A DNA stretch of 64,000 nucleotides from an uncultured Gammaproteobacteria bacterium (GCA_903862645.1 CAIOZF010000098.1:56527-120526); one strand, 5' to 3'. Counted from the stretch's first letter, positions 17,447 to 26,805 are shown. Made by a program: numbers and translations. Notes: generated by a model not told the origin, from the sequence alone.

Positions 17447-19072
17447 TCAATGGTTCTCCTGCAAGTCTGCCAGCATTGCCGTGGCGAGCGCCTCGGCAAT
17501 CTTGATCCCGTCGACACCGGCCGATAGAATACCGCCTGCGTAGCCGGCGCCCTCGCCTGCCGGATAGAGCCCGCGCAGATTCATGCTCTGCAGTGACTCG
17601 TGATCGCGGGTAATACGCACGGGTGAAGACGTCCGGGTTTCAACGCCGGTGAGCACAGCATCGTCTCTGTCGAAGCCCCGTATCTGTTTCCCGAACTCCG
17701 GCAGTGCCTCGCGAATCGCATCAATCGCATAAGCCGGCAATGAAGGAGCCAGATCACCCAGACGCACACCGGGTTTGTAGGAAGGTTGCACCTCGCCGAA
17801 TTCTTTTGAGGCTTTGCCACGCACAAAGTCACCGACCAGTTGTCCCGGCGCACAGTAGTCAGCGCCACCGAGTTCGTAGGCGCGCGACTCCAGCGCTTCC
17901 TGCAATTCGATGCCCGCGAGGGGGCTGCCGGGAAAATCTTCCTCCGGGCTGATGCCGACGACAATGCCCGAGTTGGCATTGCGTTCGTTTCGTGAGTACT
18001 GGCTCATGCCATTGGTGACCACACGCCCTACCTCGGAGGTCGCGGCTACCACTGTGCCACCGGGGCACATGCAGAAGCTGTAAACGGCGCGGCCGTTCTT
18101 AGCGTGATGCACCAGTTTGTAATCGGCCGCGCCCAGTTCCGGATGTCCCGCATACTTGCCCAGACGCGCCTTGTCGATCAGCGACTGCGGGTGCTCGATA
18201 CGAAAGCCGATTGCGAAGGGCTTGGCCTCCATGAACACACCGCGCCGATGCAGCATCCGCACGGTGTCGCGGGAACTGTGGCCCAGCGCCAGCACCACAT
18301 AACGACTGCGCAGCTCTTCGCCATTGTCCAGCACCACGCCCTCCACGCGGCCATTGTTCATCAGCAGATCGACGACGCGACTCTCGAAGCGCACCTCGCC
18401 GCCCAGCGCACGAATCTCCTCACGCATGGTCGACACCACACCGGTCAGCCGGAAAGTGCCGATGTGCGGTTTGTTCACGAACATGATTTCCTCGGGCGCT
18501 CCGGCGCGGACGAACTCGTGCATCACCTTGCGGCCGTAGAACTTCGGGTCCTTGATCTGACTGTAGAGTTTGCCGTCGGAGAACAGCCCGGCACCGCCCT
18601 CACCGAACTGCACGTTCGACTCCGGTGTGAGCACCTTCTTACGCCACAATGCCCAGGTGTCTTTGGTGCGGGTGCGCACGTCTCTGCCCCGCTCCAGCAC
18701 AATTGGCTTGAAGCCCATTTGCGCGAGGGTCAGCGCGGCGAACAGGCCGCAGGGGCCGAAGCCGATGACGATCGGCCGCTCAGCCAACCCATCCGGAGCC
18801 TGTGCCACGACCTTGTAACGAGTGTCGGGTGCCACACGCACATGTTGATCGCCAGGGAAGCCTGCGAGGACCTGAGCTTCGTCAGGCACGCTGAGGTCAA
18901 CGATGTAAACGAAAGTGATCTCGCTGTTCTTCTTGCGGGCGTCGTAGCTGCGTTTGAATACCGTGAAATCCAGCAGGTCTTCGTCGCGAATTTTCAGGCG
19001 GGTGACGATAGCTTTGCGTAGTGCTGCAGTGGGATGGTCGAGGGGCAGCGATAGCTCGGTAATGCGAATCAT
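17447..19072 (-). CDS. FAD-dependent dehydrogenase of the COG2509 type
   Basis: Flavoprotein of 541 aa. An N-terminal DUF-like domain ([20 protein letters not shown], to about residue 90) precedes a Rossmann FAD site, [20 protein letters not shown] with ERGRDV as the ribose-binding acid. Other landmarks are [41 protein letters not shown] and the C-terminal [20 protein letters not shown]. The family is widespread and annotated as an uncharacterised dehydrogenase; electron acceptor and substrate are unknown. It heads a two-gene unit with the SpoU methyltransferase downstream. Confidence 0.88.
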   Translation of the reverse strand: MIRITELSLPLDHPTAALRKAIVTRLKIRDEDLLDFTVFKRSYDARKKNSEITFVYIVDLSVPDEAQVLAGFPGDQHVRVAPDTRYKVVAQAPDGLAERPIVIGFGPCGLFAALTLAQMGFKPIVLERGRDVRTRTKDTWALWRKKVLTPESNVQFGEGGAGLFSDGKLYSQIKDPKFYGRKVMHEFVRAGAPEEIMFVNKPHIGTFRLTGVVSTMREEIRALGGEVRFESRVVDLLMNNGRVEGVVLDNGEELRSRYVVLALGHSSRDTVRMLHRRGVFMEAKPFAIGFRIEHPQSLIDKARLGKYAGHPELGAADYKLVHHAKNGRAVYSFCMCPGGTVVAATSEVGRVVTNGMSQYSRNERNANSGIVVGISPEEDFPGSPLAGIELQEALESRAYELGGADYCAPGQLVGDFVRGKASKEFGEVQPSYKPGVRLGDLAPSLPAYAIDAIREALPEFGKQIRGFDRDDAVLTGVETRTSSPVRITRDHESLQSMNLRGLYPAGEGAGYAGGILSAGVDGIKIAEALATAMLADLQENH

Positions 19073-19157
19073 GCGAAGGTCCTGGCCGGTGACTCCGGCA
19101 GAGGCTAAGGAATGGCGGCATTGTACTCATCCCGCTGCTGCCTGTCAGCGTCGCCGT

Positions 19158-19192
19158 GCATGTGGGAGCGGGCCTTGCCCGCTCCCACATGC
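19158..19192. repeat. REP-like palindrome, perfect 16-bp arms
   Basis: GCATGTGGGAGCGGGC (19158-19173), loop CTT, and its perfect complement at 19177-19192. It lies between the divergent FAD-protein gene and rlmE. This is the clearest copy of the family GTGGGAGC(G/A)GGC...GCTCCCAC found across the window; similar elements are known from Pseudomonas genomes. Confidence 0.9.
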
Positions 19193-19247
19193 CCCCCCGA
19201 ACTGCTATGCTTTGCGCCCCATAGCAGGAAACCGAGCACCCCGATCC

Positions 19248-19868
19248 ATGGCCCGATCCAAAAGCAGTAACCGCTGGCTGGAAGAACACATCAACGACCC
19301 CTACGTCAAGAAGGCGCAGATCGACGGCTATCGCTCCCGTGCCAGTTACAAGCTGATCGAACTGCTCGACAAGGACAAGCTCAGCCGCCCCGGCATGCTG
19401 GTGCTCGACCTCGGCTCCACGCCCGGAGGCTGGTCACAGATTCTGGCGCCGATGGTCGGCAGCAAGGGCAAAGTGATCGCCTCCGATATCCTGCCGATGG
19501 ACGCGATCGCGGATGTCGAATTCATCCTCGGCGACTTCACCGAAGAAGAAGTTTTCGGACGGATTCTCGCCGCACTCAATGGGGAGCAGGCCGATCTGGT
19601 CGTCTCCGACATGGCCCCCAATATCAGTGGCGTGGACGCAGCCGATCAGGCCTCGTCAATGTATCTCGTTGAACTCGCGCTGGACATGGCCCGACAAGTG
19701 CTCAAGCCGAAGGGAAACTTCCTGACCAAGGTATTTCACGGTGAGGGGTACGATGACTTTCTCAAGGATCTGCGCACCAGTTTTGACAAAGTCGTGGTCC
19801 GCAAGCCCGACGCCTCGCGTTCACGCTCGCGCGAAGTGTATGTCGTCGGCAAAGGCTTCAAAGCCTGA
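19248..19868 (+). CDS. rlmE: 23S rRNA (uridine-2552-2'-O)-methyltransferase
   Basis: RrmJ/FtsJ-type enzyme that methylates U2552 in the A-loop of 23S rRNA late in 50S assembly. It has 206 aa, close to the E. coli 209. The K-D-K-E catalytic residues can be placed in [37 protein letters not shown] and SRSREVYVV. The SAM site reads [11 protein letters not shown] where most family members have DLGAAPGGWSQ, a mild variation. ATG at 19248 starts the canonical [14 protein letters not shown]. Confidence 0.95.
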   Translation: MARSKSSNRWLEEHINDPYVKKAQIDGYRSRASYKLIELLDKDKLSRPGMLVLDLGSTPGGWSQILAPMVGSKGKVIASDILPMDAIADVEFILGDFTEEEVFGRILAALNGEQADLVVSDMAPNISGVDAADQASSMYLVELALDMARQVLKPKGNFLTKVFHGEGYDDFLKDLRTSFDKVVVRKPDASRSRSREVYVVGKGFKA

Positions 19869-19966
19869 GTGTGGCTGCACAGTACGGCAACCCACTGTGC
19901 CAGTCCGCACCCTCGACCACACTGGTCGGGCTGGTTACGTCCTTGCCGTGCATCAGCCCGGATGCA

Positions 19967-20587
19967 TCAGTCCAGACTGATCCGCAGTTTGTTCGAAAAC
20001 TCTTCCCGCCCCATCTCCCCCGAAAAAAAACTGTTGAACGACAGGCTCACCCGCTCGATATTTTCCGTCACCTGCTGCACCCCGTGTTGCACATTCGAGG
20101 GAAACAGCACGATGTCCCCCACGGAAGTCTGGATGAAATAGCGATAGGCGTTATAGTACGAATCTTCCTTCCGCAACAGCTCGTACCATTGATTGTCTTC
20201 ATTGCGATAAAAGCTGATACCGTCATGCGGCGCCAGGTTGATGTAGAGCACACCGCTGACGATGCTATTGGGATGCGTGTGCGCGTGATGGGACTGGCCC
20301 TTCACCGAACTTGTCAGCCAGGACTGCGTGATTTTCAACTGCACATCATTGGACGTGTTGAAGACAATGCCGAAAAAGTTATCGAGATCCTCCTGCAGTA
20401 CTGCTCGAATCTTCTGCATCTCCGCCGCCCCCAGAACATTCTTGTTCTTGGACGAAGAGTTTGAAATCGATAGCACCGGATCGCGCAGCTCATTCTGAAA
20501 AAAACGCACCTCCTCCGCAGTGAAGGCGCGCTTGAGCGACGAGCGGTACAATGGCACCGCAAACATGTTCATCATCTGGTGGTCCAT
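19967..20587 (-). CDS. Putative 2OG-Fe(II) oxygenase (TIGR02466-like)
   Basis: 206-aa protein of the putative 2-oxoglutarate/iron oxygenase family seen in marine bacteria and cyanophages. Double-stranded beta-helix landmarks are HHAHTHPNSIVSGVLYINL with the first His pair, TSVGDIVLFPSNVQHGVQQV with the distal His, and ERVSLSFNSFF with the Arg expected to bind 2-oxoglutarate. Start MDHQMM at 20587 is preceded by AAGGAG with 6-nt spacing. Some homologues act on peptides or small molecules; the substrate here is unknown. Stands alone. Confidence 0.8.
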   Translation of the reverse strand: MDHQMMNMFAVPLYRSSLKRAFTAEEVRFFQNELRDPVLSISNSSSKNKNVLGAAEMQKIRAVLQEDLDNFFGIVFNTSNDVQLKITQSWLTSSVKGQSHHAHTHPNSIVSGVLYINLAPHDGISFYRNEDNQWYELLRKEDSYYNAYRYFIQTSVGDIVLFPSNVQHGVQQVTENIERVSLSFNSFFSGEMGREEFSNKLRISLD

Positions 20588-21022
20588 CTGCCGCTCCTTT
20601 CAATCCTATTCAGAGACTGTCCATCTGCATGTAAGGTATGCCCTCAATGCTCTCCAAGGCTCAAACTGGTTGTATTCATACCACACCGCTAACTTCCTTC
20701 CCACTTAATCCGACTTACCCCACCAACCCCCGCAAACACCCCGCGATACCACATCACTGCGCCCATCACGATCACCGCGCCAAGCATCATCACCGCCCTC
20801 CACGGACTTTTCTTGTCTGCAAACGGATCAATCAGCGAGCGCGTCGAGCAGCGGGCCGAGATCCCGGCGAACCTGGCGATATCGAAGGCAGATTCTGCCC
20901 CTGGCGTCGCCTTCGTGCAGCCATTGTGCCGCCCTTGTGCCAAAATTTGCCAATTGATACCATCCGGCGCGACCCGGGGGGGGCTCCGGACCTGAGATAA
21001 AGCAGCCCTGCAAAACATAGTT
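20588..21022 (-). other. 435-bp gap with possible decayed membrane-protein frame
   Basis: No plus-strand gene is seen here. On the minus strand a frame between about 20689 and 21018 ends with a plausible membrane helix (VMMLGAVIVMGAVMWYRGVF) preceded by the charged PFADKKSPW, while the sequence before it looks more protein-like in another frame (20828-21013, AQWLHEGDARGR...). A run of seven G at about 20974 lies near the frame change. This may be a frameshifted small membrane protein or chance; neither frame belongs to a family recognised here. Confidence 0.25.
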
Positions 21023-21493
21023 GTGGAGAAAGTAGCGGTGCTATTTGGTGCGGAGATATGGGGCCTGAAGACACAGGCCTGGTTTGACGTCTGGTCGATT
21101 GAACATCTGGCCATGGGCATCGGCCTTGGCTCTCTCGCTGGGCTGGCCTCTTACGCGATGGCTCCTGCTGAAACCATGAGCAAGCAGTTGCGCAAGAAGT
21201 TCGAAATTTTCATTGTGCTCAGTGTCAGCTTTCTCTGGGAAATGGTCGAACACTATCTCGAAGCCGGCGCCTCCTATGAAGTGGTCACGTACTGGTTTCA
21301 GGGCGTGGAATTCTGGGGAAATCGCATCATTACGGACCAGTTGATGGTCGCTCTGGGGTATCTGCTCTACACACGCTGGGAACGTTTGAAGTGGCCAGTC
21401 CGTGTTTTTTCTGTGCTCTGGCTGGTCCTCCACATCGCAGTCTTTCCGCACTCCATGTACCTGCATGAGCTGCCGTTACTGGCCAGCCACTAG
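21023..21493 (+). CDS. Small multi-pass membrane protein, DUF2585-like
   Basis: 156-aa hydrophobic protein with about four membrane helices. It recalls DUF2585-type proteins: a polar segment before the first helix (FDVWSIEHLAMGIGLGSLAG), an acidic residue pair inside a helix (FLWEMVEHYLEAG), and GNRIITDQLMVALGYLLYTRW. The His/Glu/Asp residues within membrane segments are suggestive but no function is known. GTG at 21023 is the first start in frame; GTG at 21038 is an alternative. The assignment to the family is by pattern only. Confidence 0.6.
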   Translation: MEKVAVLFGAEIWGLKTQAWFDVWSIEHLAMGIGLGSLAGLASYAMAPAETMSKQLRKKFEIFIVLSVSFLWEMVEHYLEAGASYEVVTYWFQGVEFWGNRIITDQLMVALGYLLYTRWERLKWPVRVFSVLWLVLHIAVFPHSMYLHELPLLASH

Positions 21494-21527
21494 TCACCGT
21501 TGCATGCTGCCGAGTCCGGCAGCCCGA

Positions 21528-22115
21528 TCAACAGGCGCGGATACCAGCTCTGGAATCTACACTGGCGCCGCAGGAATTTACCTTCAAGCGATTGTTAATG
21601 TCGCGACTGCTTTTGATGCGCTCGTCGCTATCGATACTCTGGGTCGACTTGGCAAGCCGGTCGTACAGCACAACATTCACCGTCGCTGCCAGATTCATGC
21701 AGCCGATGGTAGGAATGTAAACGACGCTGTCTGCCGCATTGATGATGTCCTGAGGAATGGAGCCGTCCTCAGGGCCAAAAATGTAGAGCGCATGGTCGGG
21801 GTGTATAAACTCGGTGAGGAGTGTCGCCCCTTCAGCCAGCTCGACGCAGACAATCTTCATGGGGGATGGCAAGCCCTCCACCAGGTCATCAACCTGCAGC
21901 AACGGAATTGTGCTGGTCGTGCTTTTGGTATCGGTGTGATACCGGGCTGCATGGCCGAAGCGCTCGCCGGTATAGCGCACTGCCTGCGCCTGATAGCATC
22001 TGGCGGCACGCATGACGGAGCCGACGTTGGCGGGGGTTTTGGGATCTACCAGCCCGATGAGGGTGGTTTTGGGAGTGGTGACGCCGAGGCTGATGACGGT
22101 GATGCGGGGGTTCAT
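21528..22115 (-). CDS. SpoU-family RNA methyltransferase
   Basis: 195-aa TrmH-like SPOUT methyltransferase without a separate substrate-binding domain. Motifs: LVDPKTPANVGSVMRAARC, LYIFGPEDGSIPQDI and the knot motif YIPTIGCMNLAATVNVVLYDR. The target RNA cannot be told. Its ATG overlaps the stop of a short antitoxin-like gene upstream (ATGA overlap), so translation is probably coupled to that gene. The C-terminal 25 residues after LAKST are not family-like. Confidence 0.85.
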   Translation of the reverse strand: MNPRITVISLGVTTPKTTLIGLVDPKTPANVGSVMRAARCYQAQAVRYTGERFGHAARYHTDTKSTTSTIPLLQVDDLVEGLPSPMKIVCVELAEGATLLTEFIHPDHALYIFGPEDGSIPQDIINAADSVVYIPTIGCMNLAATVNVVLYDRLAKSTQSIDSDERIKSSRDINNRLKVNSCGASVDSRAGIRAC

Positions 22116-22246
22116 GTGATTCCTTGCCTGGTGATTTCAGCGAGAGGAGTATTCAATGATTCAAGCATTAGCTCCGCCAATTTTGCTCTTTCTTCAGCGT
22201 TACGGTTTAAGGCCTGCTCTTCTAGCGTCTTAAATGATGCCTGCAT
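22112..22246 (-). CDS. Short antitoxin-like protein (addiction module component type)
   Basis: A 44-aa gene reading MQASFKTLEEQALNRN, then AEERAKLAELMLESL. This is the N-terminal signature of the TIGR02574-type addiction module proteins (leading helix, EERAxLAExLLESL), which are usually about 70 aa and precede a ParE/RelE toxin. Here the C-terminal half that holds the conserved Trp and wraps the toxin is missing, and the next gene is an RNA methyltransferase instead of a toxin. AAGG lies 6 nt before the ATG at 22246, and the stop overlaps the next start, so it is likely translated. Probably a truncated orphan now serving, at most, as a leader gene. Confidence 0.65.
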   Translation of the reverse strand: MQASFKTLEEQALNRNAEERAKLAELMLESLNTPLAEITRQGIT

Positions 22247-22417
22247 AAGTCACCTTCTCAAATTGCCTTGGCGTGTACACCCAGTCCCTGTTTGAGTTTA
22301 GCACTGATGTTCAAATTCGGCCGCACTCCCCTGCTGCACATGACACATTCAGCATGAGCTACATCACCAAGGCTGTTACATTATCCATCAGCTAACCATT
22401 CTTCACGGAGAAACCTC

Positions 22418-23077
22418 ATGTCCCGCTGGATCAAGGTCGACGAGCCAATCAATCACTACATCACCGAGCATCTGGAGCCCGAAGCGCCGGTGCTGCAGGC
22501 ACTGCAGCGCGAGACCTCCACGATGGAGGGCGCGCAGATGCAAATTTCTCACGAGCAGGCGCGCTTCATGACGCTGCTGCTCAAGTCCATGAGTGCGCGG
22601 CGCACGCTGGAGGTTGGCGTGTATACCGGGTACAGCACGCTGATCACCGCTGCGGCGTTGCCTGACGATGGCAGCGTGATTGCCTGCGACATCAGCGCAG
22701 AGTGGACGGCGGTGGCGCGGCGTTACTGGCAGCAGGCTGGCGTGGAGAACAGAATTGATCTGCGGCTCGCACCGGCGCAGGAGACGATGCGCGGGCTGCT
22801 GACACAGGGGCAGGCCGGAAGTTTTGATTTTGTGTTCATCGATGCGGACAAGACGGGGTACGACGCGTATTACGAACTCGCGCTGCAGTTGCTGCGGCCG
22901 GGCGGGTTGATCGTACTGGATAACTGCTTGTGGGATGGATTGGTGGTGGATGCCCGCGCACAGGATGAGGACACGGTGGCGATCCGGGCGCTCAATGACA
23001 AGATTGCACGCGACGCGCGGGTGCATTCGTATCTGGCGCCGGTGGGGGATGGAGTGTTTTTGGTCTATAAATGCTGA
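22418..23077 (+). CDS. O-methyltransferase family 3 (CCoAOMT-like)
   Basis: Class I SAM-dependent O-methyltransferase, 219 aa. The SAM-binding core is LEVGVYTGYSTLITAAALP with the acidic ACDIS strand end; the metal and catalytic motif FDFVFIDADKTGYDAYYE and LIVLDNCLWDGLVVD follow, typical of the cation-dependent catechol/caffeoyl-CoA group. The physiological substrate in bacteria is usually unknown. ATG at 22418 follows CGGAG at a good distance. It ends just before a REP-like palindrome. No operon partner. Confidence 0.9.
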   Translation: MSRWIKVDEPINHYITEHLEPEAPVLQALQRETSTMEGAQMQISHEQARFMTLLLKSMSARRTLEVGVYTGYSTLITAAALPDDGSVIACDISAEWTAVARRYWQQAGVENRIDLRLAPAQETMRGLLTQGQAGSFDFVFIDADKTGYDAYYELALQLLRPGGLIVLDNCLWDGLVVDARAQDEDTVAIRALNDKIARDARVHSYLAPVGDGVFLVYKC

Positions 23078-23081
23078 AACT

Positions 23082-23103
23082 GTGGGAGCAGGCTCGCTCC
23101 CAC
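23082..23103. repeat. REP-like palindrome after the O-methyltransferase
   Basis: GTGGGAGC (23082-23089), AGGCTC, GCTCCCAC (23096-23103). It is located between two convergent genes, where it could also act as a bidirectional transcription stop. Confidence 0.8.
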
Positions 23104-23129
23104 GGCAGAACAGAGATCGTATGAACAGG

Positions 23130-23993
23130 TCAGCCTCTGGCACCGGCGATGTAGGCTGCGGTGATGGGGTTGGCGGGCGCTTCGAAGACGTTGGCGGCGC
23201 TGCCGTGCTCCACCACTGTGCCAGCGCCATCGACGAGCCAGAACATGGCGACGTGATCGGCAATGCGGCGAGCCTGCGCGAGATTGTGAGTGACGATCAC
23301 CACCGTGTAATCACCACGCAGTGAGGCGATAAGATCTTCCACCACCGCGCTGGCGAGGGGGTCGAGCGCACTGCAGGGTTCATCGAGCAGCAGCACGCGC
23401 GGCGAGAGCACCAATGCGCGCGCCAGACACAGACGCTGTTGCTGACCGCCGGAAAGGCCGAGCGCGGGCGCATCTAATCGATCCTTCACCTCGTTCCACA
23501 GACCCACGCGGCGCAGCATATTTTCCATCTTGGCCTCGCGATCCGCGCGCTTTTTCATGCCGTGATGTTGCAGTGGAAACGTCAGGTTCTCGCGTATCGA
23601 CAGGGGAAACGGATTCGGCTTCTGGAAGATCATGCCGACCTGGCGCCGCAGCGCGATCAGGTCCAGATCGGTGCCTACAATTTCCTGCCCCTCAAATTTG
23701 ACACTGCCACTGACATCGCAGCACGCAGTGAGATCACTCAACCGATTCAGCGTGTTGAGGAAACTGCTCTTGCCGCAGCCGGACGGGCCAACGACAGCGG
23801 TGATGCAACCCCGAGGAATCGTCAGTGTCACCCGATCCAGTGCCGGCTTGTCGCCATAACGCACCACGAGGTCACGCACCTCGATGCAGGGTTCCAGATT
23901 CGCACAGCAGGCCCGGCGCTGAGCCCAGGGGCGCAAACCCTGCGAGTCTTCGCAAGCGGGTGACGGAGTGGCAGGAGAAGTGTGGTCGATCAT
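23130..23993 (-). CDS. pstB: Phosphate ABC transporter ATPase
   Basis: ATP-binding subunit of the high-affinity phosphate importer. Walker A GPSGCGKSSFLNTLNRL, Q-loop MIFQKPNPFPLSIREN (the FQKPNPFP is typical of PstB), signature LSGGQQQRLCLARAL, Walker B VLLLDEPCSALDP and the switch His in VIVTHNLAQARRIADH are all intact. 287 aa, with about 30 extra N-terminal residues rich in Pro, Ala and Cys before the conserved part. Last gene of pstSCAB; no phoU follows, and the next gene on the right-hand side is unrelated. Confidence 0.95.
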   Translation of the reverse strand: MIDHTSPATPSPACEDSQGLRPWAQRRACCANLEPCIEVRDLVVRYGDKPALDRVTLTIPRGCITAVVGPSGCGKSSFLNTLNRLSDLTACCDVSGSVKFEGQEIVGTDLDLIALRRQVGMIFQKPNPFPLSIRENLTFPLQHHGMKKRADREAKMENMLRRVGLWNEVKDRLDAPALGLSGGQQQRLCLARALVLSPRVLLLDEPCSALDPLASAVVEDLIASLRGDYTVVIVTHNLAQARRIADHVAMFWLVDGAGTVVEHGSAANVFEAPANPITAAYIAGARG

Positions 23994-24002
23994 GACATGT
24001 TC

Positions 24003-24902
24003 TCAGACGGGAGTAATACCTTGATGGAGCCAGCGATCCGCCGCCCGGAAGGTCAGCGCATTGATCACCAGCAACAAGCCGATCAGGACGACCGCCGAGG
24101 CATAGGCATTGCTTTCGCCACCGGGGACATTCATCGCCAGATCGTAGATGTGGATCGACAATGCGCGGCCGGAGTCGAGCAGCGAGCCCGGCATGCGGTC
24201 CACGTAGCCACTGGTAAACAACAGCGCGGCGGTCTCGGCGAGTGCACGGCCGATGCCGAGGACCAGCCCCGCAATCAGCCCGGGCGTCGCGGCAGGCAGC
24301 AGGATACGCCACAGCGCGGTAAATACGGGTAAGCCCAGCGCAGCGGCGGCACGGCGATAATCATCGGGCACTGCACGCAGCGCGCTTTCGGTGGAGCGTA
24401 TCAGCAACGGCAACACCATGCAGGACAACGTCAGCCCGCCGGAGAGAATCGAGAAACCCATCCCGAGAGTAATACTGAAAAAGGCATTGCCAAACAGGCC
24501 GAAGACAATCGAAGGAACCCCGGCGAGCACGTCGAGGGAATAGCGGACCAGGCGGCCAAAAAACTGATTGCGGCGGCCGAACTCGGAAAGCAGGACGGCC
24601 GTCCCCAATCCCAGTGGGATGCTGACGGCCATGCACACCGCCAGGATCAGCAGCGTCGAGACCAGAATCGGCGCAATGCCACCGCCACGACCGGCGTCCT
24701 CCGGCCCTGCGCTCAGATACTCCCATGACAGATGCGGCAGACCCTGCAGGACCAGGTCGCCGACGATCCAGACGAACACCGCCGTGATCAACAGTGCCAC
24801 TGCCCACATAAGAACGGTAGCGATGCGATCCGGCCAATCTGTTCCCCGTCGCGCCGGCGGCAAAAACCCCCCGCTGACGACACGCGTCGTCTTTTCAGCC
24901 AT
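24003..24902 (-). CDS. pstA: Phosphate ABC transporter permease PstA
   Basis: Inner-membrane permease of the phosphate importer, 299 aa with six membrane helices. The EAA loop reads DDYRRAAAALGLPVFTALWR, followed by LPAATPGLIAGLVLGIGRAL. Start MAEKTTRVVS at 24902 overlaps the end of pstC by 8 nt. It pairs with PstC to form the channel energised by PstB. Confidence 0.93.
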   Translation of the reverse strand: MAEKTTRVVSGGFLPPARRGTDWPDRIATVLMWAVALLITAVFVWIVGDLVLQGLPHLSWEYLSAGPEDAGRGGGIAPILVSTLLILAVCMAVSIPLGLGTAVLLSEFGRRNQFFGRLVRYSLDVLAGVPSIVFGLFGNAFFSITLGMGFSILSGGLTLSCMVLPLLIRSTESALRAVPDDYRRAAAALGLPVFTALWRILLPAATPGLIAGLVLGIGRALAETAALLFTSGYVDRMPGSLLDSGRALSIHIYDLAMNVPGGESNAYASAVVLIGLLLVINALTFRAADRWLHQGITPV

Positions 24903-25755
24903 GGATTTCCTCCCGCATGATCCAATCACTGAGCGTGACCAGCACGACGATCAGCACCAACAGCATCAGCCCGCTGACGAACAGCGCCGCACGATGCCCG
25001 CCCATGGCGTAACCAAGCTCCAGCGCGATGTTGGCCGTCAGTGTGCGCACCGGTGCGAAGATGCTGTCCGGCACCTGCACGATATTGCCCGCCACCATCA
25101 GGACCGCCATGGTCTCGCCGATAGCACGGCCGGCGGCCAGCATGATCGCCGAGGCAATGCCGCAGCGGGCTGCCGGCAACGCCACACCACTGATGGTTCG
25201 CCATCGCGACAACCCCAGTGCCGCCGCTCCCTGCAGATAACTGCGCGGAATGCTGCGCAATGCCGTCTCGCTGAGCAGCGCAATCGTGGGCAGAATCATC
25301 AAACTGAGAATCAACACAGCTGCGAGCAGGCTTTGCCCGGGCGGCGCCCATTGCCGTATCAGCGGGGTAAGCACCACCAGGCCCCAGAATCCATAGACAA
25401 CCGAGGGGATGCCGGCGAGCAATTCCAGCAGACGGCGAAAGCCACTGGCCAGGGCAGGAGGCGCATAGAAACGACAGAACAGGGCTGCCGCAATCCCCAG
25501 TGGCGTGGCCAACAGCATCGCGCCCAGTGTTGCGGCGACGGTCCCCGCGACCATAGGAGCGATGTTGAACTGTGGGGTGCTGCTGGAGGGAAACCATGCT
25601 TCATCGCTGAGAAAATGCGTGAAGCCGGGCGAGCGCAGCGCCGGCCAGGCTTCCACCAGCAGAAACACCACGATCAGCAGAGTGATCGCGCCGGCGATGG
25701 CCGCCAGTGCCCGCAATAACCACAGCAGAGATGTTTCAGTGCGCGAGGGGGACAA
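24895..25755 (-). CDS. pstC: Phosphate ABC transporter permease PstC
   Basis: Second permease of the importer, 286 aa, six predicted helices. Characteristic stretches are TPLGIAAALFCRFYAPP, ELLAGIPSVVYGFWGL, the EAA loop SYLQGAAALGLSRWRTI and ALPAARCGIASAIMLAAGRA, GETMAVLMVAGN. Its start overlaps the last 20 nt of pstS, and its end overlaps pstA, showing tight coupling in the operon. Confidence 0.93.
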   Translation of the reverse strand: MSPSRTETSLLWLLRALAAIAGAITLLIVVFLLVEAWPALRSPGFTHFLSDEAWFPSSSTPQFNIAPMVAGTVAATLGAMLLATPLGIAAALFCRFYAPPALASGFRRLLELLAGIPSVVYGFWGLVVLTPLIRQWAPPGQSLLAAVLILSLMILPTIALLSETALRSIPRSYLQGAAALGLSRWRTISGVALPAARCGIASAIMLAAGRAIGETMAVLMVAGNIVQVPDSIFAPVRTLTANIALELGYAMGGHRAALFVSGLMLLVLIVVLVTLSDWIMREEIHG

Positions 25756-26614
25756 AGTACTGGGCCTCCGTCAGATCATCGACCTGGGAGGAGGCCGCGT
25801 ACTCAATGAAGGCCTGGATCAACGCGGCAGACTCTGCCCTTGCCGCCCCTGCGCCAGCACCCGCCTCCGGCAGTGTCACCAGATGCAATGGACGCGACAG
25901 CGGAAACGACCCGTTGCGAACACTCTCCAGCGTCGCCTCGACGGCGTCCATCGGCAACGCCTTGATCGGTGTGCCACGAGTGACCTCGAAAGCAGCCGTG
26001 CCAATCGAAACATAGCCAATGGCGTTGGGATCGGCCGCGACAGTGCGGATGCCCTGCTGGTTGTCCCCGATGATCACGGAGGGCCGGATGTCTTCATTAC
26101 GCAGCTTGAAGTGGCTGAGGAACAGCTCCAGCGTGGAGCGTCCCTCGGCCTTGTTGACGACAGTGATCGGCGCGTCGGCGCCACCGATCTCACTCCAACG
26201 CGTGACACTCCCGGTGTAGATGGCGACGATCTGATCCTCACTGAGCGCCTGCAATGGATTGTCGCGGTGCAGGATGACGGCGACACCGTCGCGGGCAATC
26301 GGATACGCGACGAGATCGATCTCATCGGGATTAAGCTGACGCGACACCATGCCGATGTCGGCCGTACCACGGCGCACATCGGCGATGCCGCGCGAGGAAC
26401 CGCCGGACTGGACGTCGATGCGAGTTCCCGGATGCTCCTGTTCGAAGCGCTTGGCGATCTCACCGGCCAGCGGGGCAATGGTGCTGGAACCAGTCACGAT
26501 CAATTGCCCGATTAGCCCATCGGCAGCAGCGCCTTCCTGTTGCTCTCCCGAGCATCCAACCAACAGGAGAGAAATCGCGACAACACAACACGCCTTGAGG
26601 ATTTTCTTGATCAT
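25736..26614 (-). CDS. pstS: Phosphate-binding lipoprotein PstS
   Basis: Substrate-binding protein of the importer. The signal peptide ends in a lipobox, LLVGC, so it is lipid-anchored rather than free in the periplasm. Phosphate-site motifs GSSTIAPL, SGGSSRGIADVRRGTADIGM and the later GRSTLELFL are present. ATG at 26614 gives MIKKILKACC and 292 aa; a TTG at 26626 is less likely. First gene of pstSCAB. No Pho box (CTGTCAT repeats) was seen in the 200 bp upstream. Confidence 0.9.
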   Translation of the reverse strand: MIKKILKACCVVAISLLLVGCSGEQQEGAAADGLIGQLIVTGSSTIAPLAGEIAKRFEQEHPGTRIDVQSGGSSRGIADVRRGTADIGMVSRQLNPDEIDLVAYPIARDGVAVILHRDNPLQALSEDQIVAIYTGSVTRWSEIGGADAPITVVNKAEGRSTLELFLSHFKLRNEDIRPSVIIGDNQQGIRTVAADPNAIGYVSIGTAAFEVTRGTPIKALPMDAVEATLESVRNGSFPLSRPLHLVTLPEAGAGAGAARAESAALIQAFIEYAASSQVDDLTEAQYFVPLAH

Positions 26615-26781
26615 GGATAATTTCAACCTGCTTGAGGAATCCGAGATTCTTAAAGGCCGATATTAGTAAAGAGTGTACCGGCTAAGCAATGCCATCGGGA
26701 ACCACAAAACCTCACAGAGTATAAACGGGTGCGAAACCGCCGCCGGGGGCGCGACTGAATCGTACAGCTGTTAACAAACTG

Positions 26782-26805
26782 TGGGAGCTTGCGGGCAAGC
26801 TCCCA
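26782..26805. repeat. REP-like palindrome at the end of the dioxygenase-rhodanese gene
   Basis: TGGGAGCTTGC (26782-26792), GG, GCAAGCTCCCA (26795-26805). It lies 11 nt beyond the stop of the gene on the minus strand and may double as its transcription stop. It deviates from the other copies in the inner stem (CTTGC for CGGGC). Confidence 0.75.
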
